This document shows positions 61,341 to 64,000 of a stretch of DNA of 64,000 nucleotides, piece after piece; position 1 is the first letter of the stretch, and each line of letters opens with the position of its first letter. The translations under genes and the position numbers were made by a program. The DNA is from Guptibacillus spartinae (lineage in GTDB: Bacteria; Bacillota; Bacilli; Bacillales; Guptibacillaceae): positions 1-64,000 of the forward strand of contig NZ_JAQQWU010000012.1 in NCBI RefSeq assembly GCF_028610625.1, written 5' to 3'. Below the pieces are notes generated by a model. The model saw only the letters and a list, made by a program, of their open reading frames with translations, was not told the DNA's origin and made no database searches.

Positions 61341-62327
61341 TTGAGAAAATATAGTTTCCTTATCCTTGTTCTTTTCTTTCTCATACCAGCTAATGTACTC
61401 TCTGCTGAAATAGATGAAGATAAAGTAAGAAACGAACGGATGATGTTGTTTCGTAAGATGGAAACCGTCACCCAGGTACCATGGTATCTTTACGCTGCTA
61501 TTGATCAATATGAAAGAAGCATTAGACGATCTCAAAAAGATATCCCTCGTGAAAAAGGAGCGATTGCCATTTACATCCCTCCAGAAAAGTGGGTTGGCGC
61601 AGCTAATCCGAATAAAGAGGATACAAGCACAGAATCGATTGCGTTTTTTGGCGGCATTGGAATCGATGGAAATGGAGACGGAAAAGCAGAACAAACAAAT
61701 GATGAAGATCTTCTTTATACAATTGGTAACTTTTTGCAGAGATATGGAACGTCGTTTGAAGATCTACAAATTGGGTTATGGGACTTTTATCATCGCGATC
61801 AAGCGGTACGAACCATATCAAGTCATTCTGCTGTCTATAAACGCTTCGAGACGTTAAAGCTCGATAAACATGCTTTTCCAGTTCCCCTACACGCAAACTA
61901 CAGTTACCGCAGTACATGGGGTGATCGCCGGGGATGGGGTGGGCTTCGCATTCATGAAGGAACCGATATTTTTGCTTCTTACGGCGTTAGCGTGAAAGCC
62001 ACAAGCTATGGCACTGTTGAAACAAAAGGATGGAATGAGTATGGTGGTTGGAGAATAGGGATTAGAGACATTGATGGTAATTATCACTATTATGCGCACT
62101 TAAACGGGTTTGAAAAAGGAATTGAGAAAGGAAGCGTCGTTCAACCAGGTGAAATCATTGGCTATGTTGGTAGCTCAGGGTATGGACCTAAAGGAACAGC
62201 AGGGAAGTTTCCACCACATCTGCATTATGGCATTTATAAAGATAATGGAAGAACAGAATGGTCATACGATCCTTACCCTTCCTTACGGCTTTGGGAACGT
62301 CAAGAACGAGCTCGTAAAAAATCATAA
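61341..62327 (+). CDS. lytH: LytH-type peptidoglycan L-Ala-D-Glu endopeptidase (YunA)
   Basis: 328 residues: N-terminal signal or anchor (about 4-22), a helical central part (about 35-175) and an M23 domain. Zinc ligands lie in RIHEGTDIFA (His, Asp) and PPHLHYGIY (His), with YYAHL between. B. subtilis LytH (YunA) is made in the mother cell and trims peptides of spore cortex. TTG start about 10 nt after AAAGGAG; lipA is divergent. Confidence 0.93.
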   Translation: MRKYSFLILVLFFLIPANVLSAEIDEDKVRNERMMLFRKMETVTQVPWYLYAAIDQYERSIRRSQKDIPREKGAIAIYIPPEKWVGAANPNKEDTSTESIAFFGGIGIDGNGDGKAEQTNDEDLLYTIGNFLQRYGTSFEDLQIGLWDFYHRDQAVRTISSHSAVYKRFETLKLDKHAFPVPLHANYSYRSTWGDRRGWGGLRIHEGTDIFASYGVSVKATSYGTVETKGWNEYGGWRIGIRDIDGNYHYYAHLNGFEKGIEKGSVVQPGEIIGYVGSSGYGPKGTAGKFPPHLHYGIYKDNGRTEWSYDPYPSLRLWERQERARKKS

Positions 62328-62361
62328 AAAAGAAGAACTAGCGCGCGCTAGTTCTTCTTTT
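62328..62361. terminator. Bidirectional terminator after lytH
   Basis: A 28-bp perfect palindrome (AGAAGAACTAGCGC and its complement) flanked by A and T runs; it serves lytH and the minus-strand metS-like gene. Confidence 0.9.
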
Positions 62362-62365
62362 GGTT

Positions 62366-62470
62366 TTATTGTTTTTTGGAAACCCGAACAGCATTTAGAA
62401 TACTTGCTGCGAGCCCTCCCCAGATAATGACCATTCCAACAATCATCATAAAGATTGCGCTACCACCCAT
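62366..62470 (-). CDS. MetS-family NSS transporter small subunit
   Basis: Only 34 residues, one membrane helix (IFMMIVGMVIIWGGLAASIL) then AVRVSKKQ, the pattern of MetS-type partners. MetS is needed by the MetP methionine/alanine importer of Corynebacterium. The ATG starts one base after the stop of the transporter gene and AAGGAGGTAAGCTAAT lies inside that gene's end, so translation is coupled. A terminator follows. Confidence 0.88.
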   Translation of the reverse strand: MGGSAIFMMIVGMVIIWGGLAASILNAVRVSKKQ

Positions 62471-62471
62471 A

Positions 62472-63998
62472 TTAGCTTACCTCCTTATACTTTTGCTGTT
62501 CTGCTTTCGCATCCCATTTCTTTAGGCTGAATAGAATCCCAACGAGAAGAGCGAAACCAGCGACAGCCCAGCCGCTATAAAGGATAAAGCTGTTTGAGTA
62601 ACCTTCATAGTTTCCAGTAGGCGTATCAAATTGACGAAGAAGATTCGTTTTAAACAGATCAAACATCATGTAGCCAAGTACTAACGGTGTAATGACGCCA
62701 AGACAAGCTTTCCACCAGTACTTTAAGGAAATGTCTGAAATCCCGTTCGCATGTGATTCAAGCGTGTTAAGCTCACGAAGTACCCACGCAACAACGACAA
62801 CTTCCACAAGTCCTACAAATGCAATTCCGAACTGGTTAATAAAGTAGTCCGCCGCATCAAGGAAGAACAACCCACCCTGTGTCGCAAATAGAATCGAGAT
62901 AATGGAAGAAATTCCTCCACCTATCAGAACCGCTTTTGTACGAGAAATACCAAACTTTTCAGAAACCCCTGCAACGTACGTTTCGGAAATCGAAATGAGT
63001 GAAGACAATCCAGCAAGAACAAGTGATGCAAAGAAAAGGAATCCAAACAAACCGTTCAATGCTGGGAACTCATTAATAATTTGTGGGAAGACAACGAAAG
63101 CTAGTCCGACTCCACCGCTCACGACTTCACCAACGCTTAGTCCTTGCTGTTGTGCCATAAAACCTAGTGCAGAGAATACACCAATACCAGCAAGAAGTTC
63201 AAATGCCGAGTTACCGAAACCAGTAATAAAGGCGTTATTTGTAATATCTGATTTCTTAGGTAAGTAACTAGAATAAGTAATCATAATAGCAAAAGCAATC
63301 GATAAACTGAAGAAGATTTGTCCATATGCAGCTACCCAAACACTACCAGATGTAATACTATCAAAATTAGGTGTGAAGAAAGCATTTAGCCCTTCAGCAG
63401 CACCAGGAAGCGTCACTGCTCGGATGACAATAATTAAGAAAAGAACAATTAAAGTAGGAATAAAAATCTTGTTTGCACGCTCAATTCCTTTTTTAACACC
63501 AGCAAGAAGAACGCCTAGTGTGATGATCCATACCACGATTAACGGAAGAAATACGCCTGGTACGATACTACCTGTTTGTCCAGGATCAACCGTCAATTTC
63601 AAGTAGTCGTTAAAAAGGAACGCTTCTGTATCTGAACCCCAGCTCTGGTTAAAAGCAAAATAGCTATACGAGATCGCCCACGCAATAATAACGGCGTAGT
63701 AAGTCGAGATAACAAAGGCAACAATTACGCCCCACCAACCAAGCCACTCCATCTTTTTATTCATTCTAAAGAATGATAGCGGCGCTGACCCTCGGAACTT
63801 ATGACCCATTGTAAATTCAAGAATTAAGATTGGGATTCCAGCTGTTAGTAATGCAAATAAATAAGGTATAAAAAATGCCCCACCGCCATTGTCATAAGCA
63901 ACGGCCGGAAATCTCCATATGTTTCCTAGACCTATTGCAGATCCAACTGCGGCTAAAATAAATCCAGCCCTCGTTCCCCATTGCGCACGATTTTCCAA
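62472..63998 (-). CDS. Sodium-dependent NSS transporter, MetP-like (start at window edge)
   Basis: 508 residues, about twelve helices; begins like the family (QWGTRAGFILAAVGSAIGLG, then NIWRFPAVAYDNGGGAFF) and is longer than the NSS protein at 17 kb. Its tail (KKWDAKAEQQKYKEVS) overlaps the MetS ribosome site. Na+-driven import of methionine, alanine or similar amino acids is likely from the MetS partner. The first codon here is TTG on the last bases of the window; the true start may lie at or just beyond the edge. Confidence 0.9.
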   Translation of the reverse strand: MENRAQWGTRAGFILAAVGSAIGLGNIWRFPAVAYDNGGGAFFIPYLFALLTAGIPILILEFTMGHKFRGSAPLSFFRMNKKMEWLGWWGVIVAFVISTYYAVIIAWAISYSYFAFNQSWGSDTEAFLFNDYLKLTVDPGQTGSIVPGVFLPLIVVWIITLGVLLAGVKKGIERANKIFIPTLIVLFLIIVIRAVTLPGAAEGLNAFFTPNFDSITSGSVWVAAYGQIFFSLSIAFAIMITYSSYLPKKSDITNNAFITGFGNSAFELLAGIGVFSALGFMAQQQGLSVGEVVSGGVGLAFVVFPQIINEFPALNGLFGFLFFASLVLAGLSSLISISETYVAGVSEKFGISRTKAVLIGGGISSIISILFATQGGLFFLDAADYFINQFGIAFVGLVEVVVVAWVLRELNTLESHANGISDISLKYWWKACLGVITPLVLGYMMFDLFKTNLLRQFDTPTGNYEGYSNSFILYSGWAVAGFALLVGILFSLKKWDAKAEQQKYKEVS

Positions 63999-64000
63999 TT

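Overview
The window looks like a chromosome segment of an endospore-forming Bacillaceae, of the kind formerly placed in Bacillus/Alkalihalobacillus. Reasons: a GerA-type germinant-receptor operon, a liaFSR cell-envelope operon, sporulation proteins (YutH, YutC, LytH, a CwlC-like amidase, a Spo0E-like phosphatase), and gene order close to the Bacillus subtilis yug-yui-yum-yut-yun region. GGAGG-type ribosome sites with TTG/GTG starts and U-tailed hairpin terminators fit this.

Region 1 (1-6.6 kb) is accessory and visibly AT-rich. Eight small units, nearly all carrying one minus-strand ORF, are separated by copies of a GCTCCGAG-core site next to terminator hairpins. One unit is present twice as an exact 417-bp copy cut at the core. 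A tyrosine recombinase reads away from the array and ends beside tRNA-Ala(GGC). The layout resembles an integron (divergent recombinase, one-way single-gene cassettes, a site at the 3' end of each gene), but the site is not a classical attC. This is the best candidate for an undescribed system here.

Region 2 (7-11 kb) holds a gerA-type operon with a small fourth gene. Region 3 (11-20 kb) is the yug block: yggT, yugO, yugN, pgi, a 140-bp multi-hairpin element, yugJ, yuzA, yugI, an NSS transporter and yugF. Region 4 (20-33 kb): liaFSR, a vanadium-haloperoxidase-type protein, modAB without modC, a lipid-bilayer-cysteine-protease-like protein, a three-domain wall hydrolase, a PAS-STAS protein, yuiH, yuiF, yuiD, a BtuF-like protein and yuiC. 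Region 5 (33-39 kb): yuiB, yuiA, a Nudix hydrolase, yumB, yumC and an SDR dehydrogenase.

Region 6 (39-49 kb) is a carbohydrate island: ABC importer without its ATPase, LacI regulator with palindromic operators and a cre-like site, ThuA, two Gfo/Idh/MocA dehydrogenases and two TIM-barrel isomerase/epimerase proteins. It resembles thu-type pathways that process sugars through 3-keto intermediates.

Region 7 (49-64 kb) is the conserved yut/yun block: yutM, a Spo0E-like gene, dapF, nupC-type yutK, yuzB, yutJ, a decayed membrane-protein gene, yuzD, yutI, yutH, yutG, yutF, yutE, a DUF3055 gene, yutD, yutC, lipA, lytH, and an NSS transporter with a 34-residue MetS-like subunit at the window edge. 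Iron-sulfur and lipoate functions (yutM, yutI, lipA) and type II NADH dehydrogenases (yumB, yutJ) recur.
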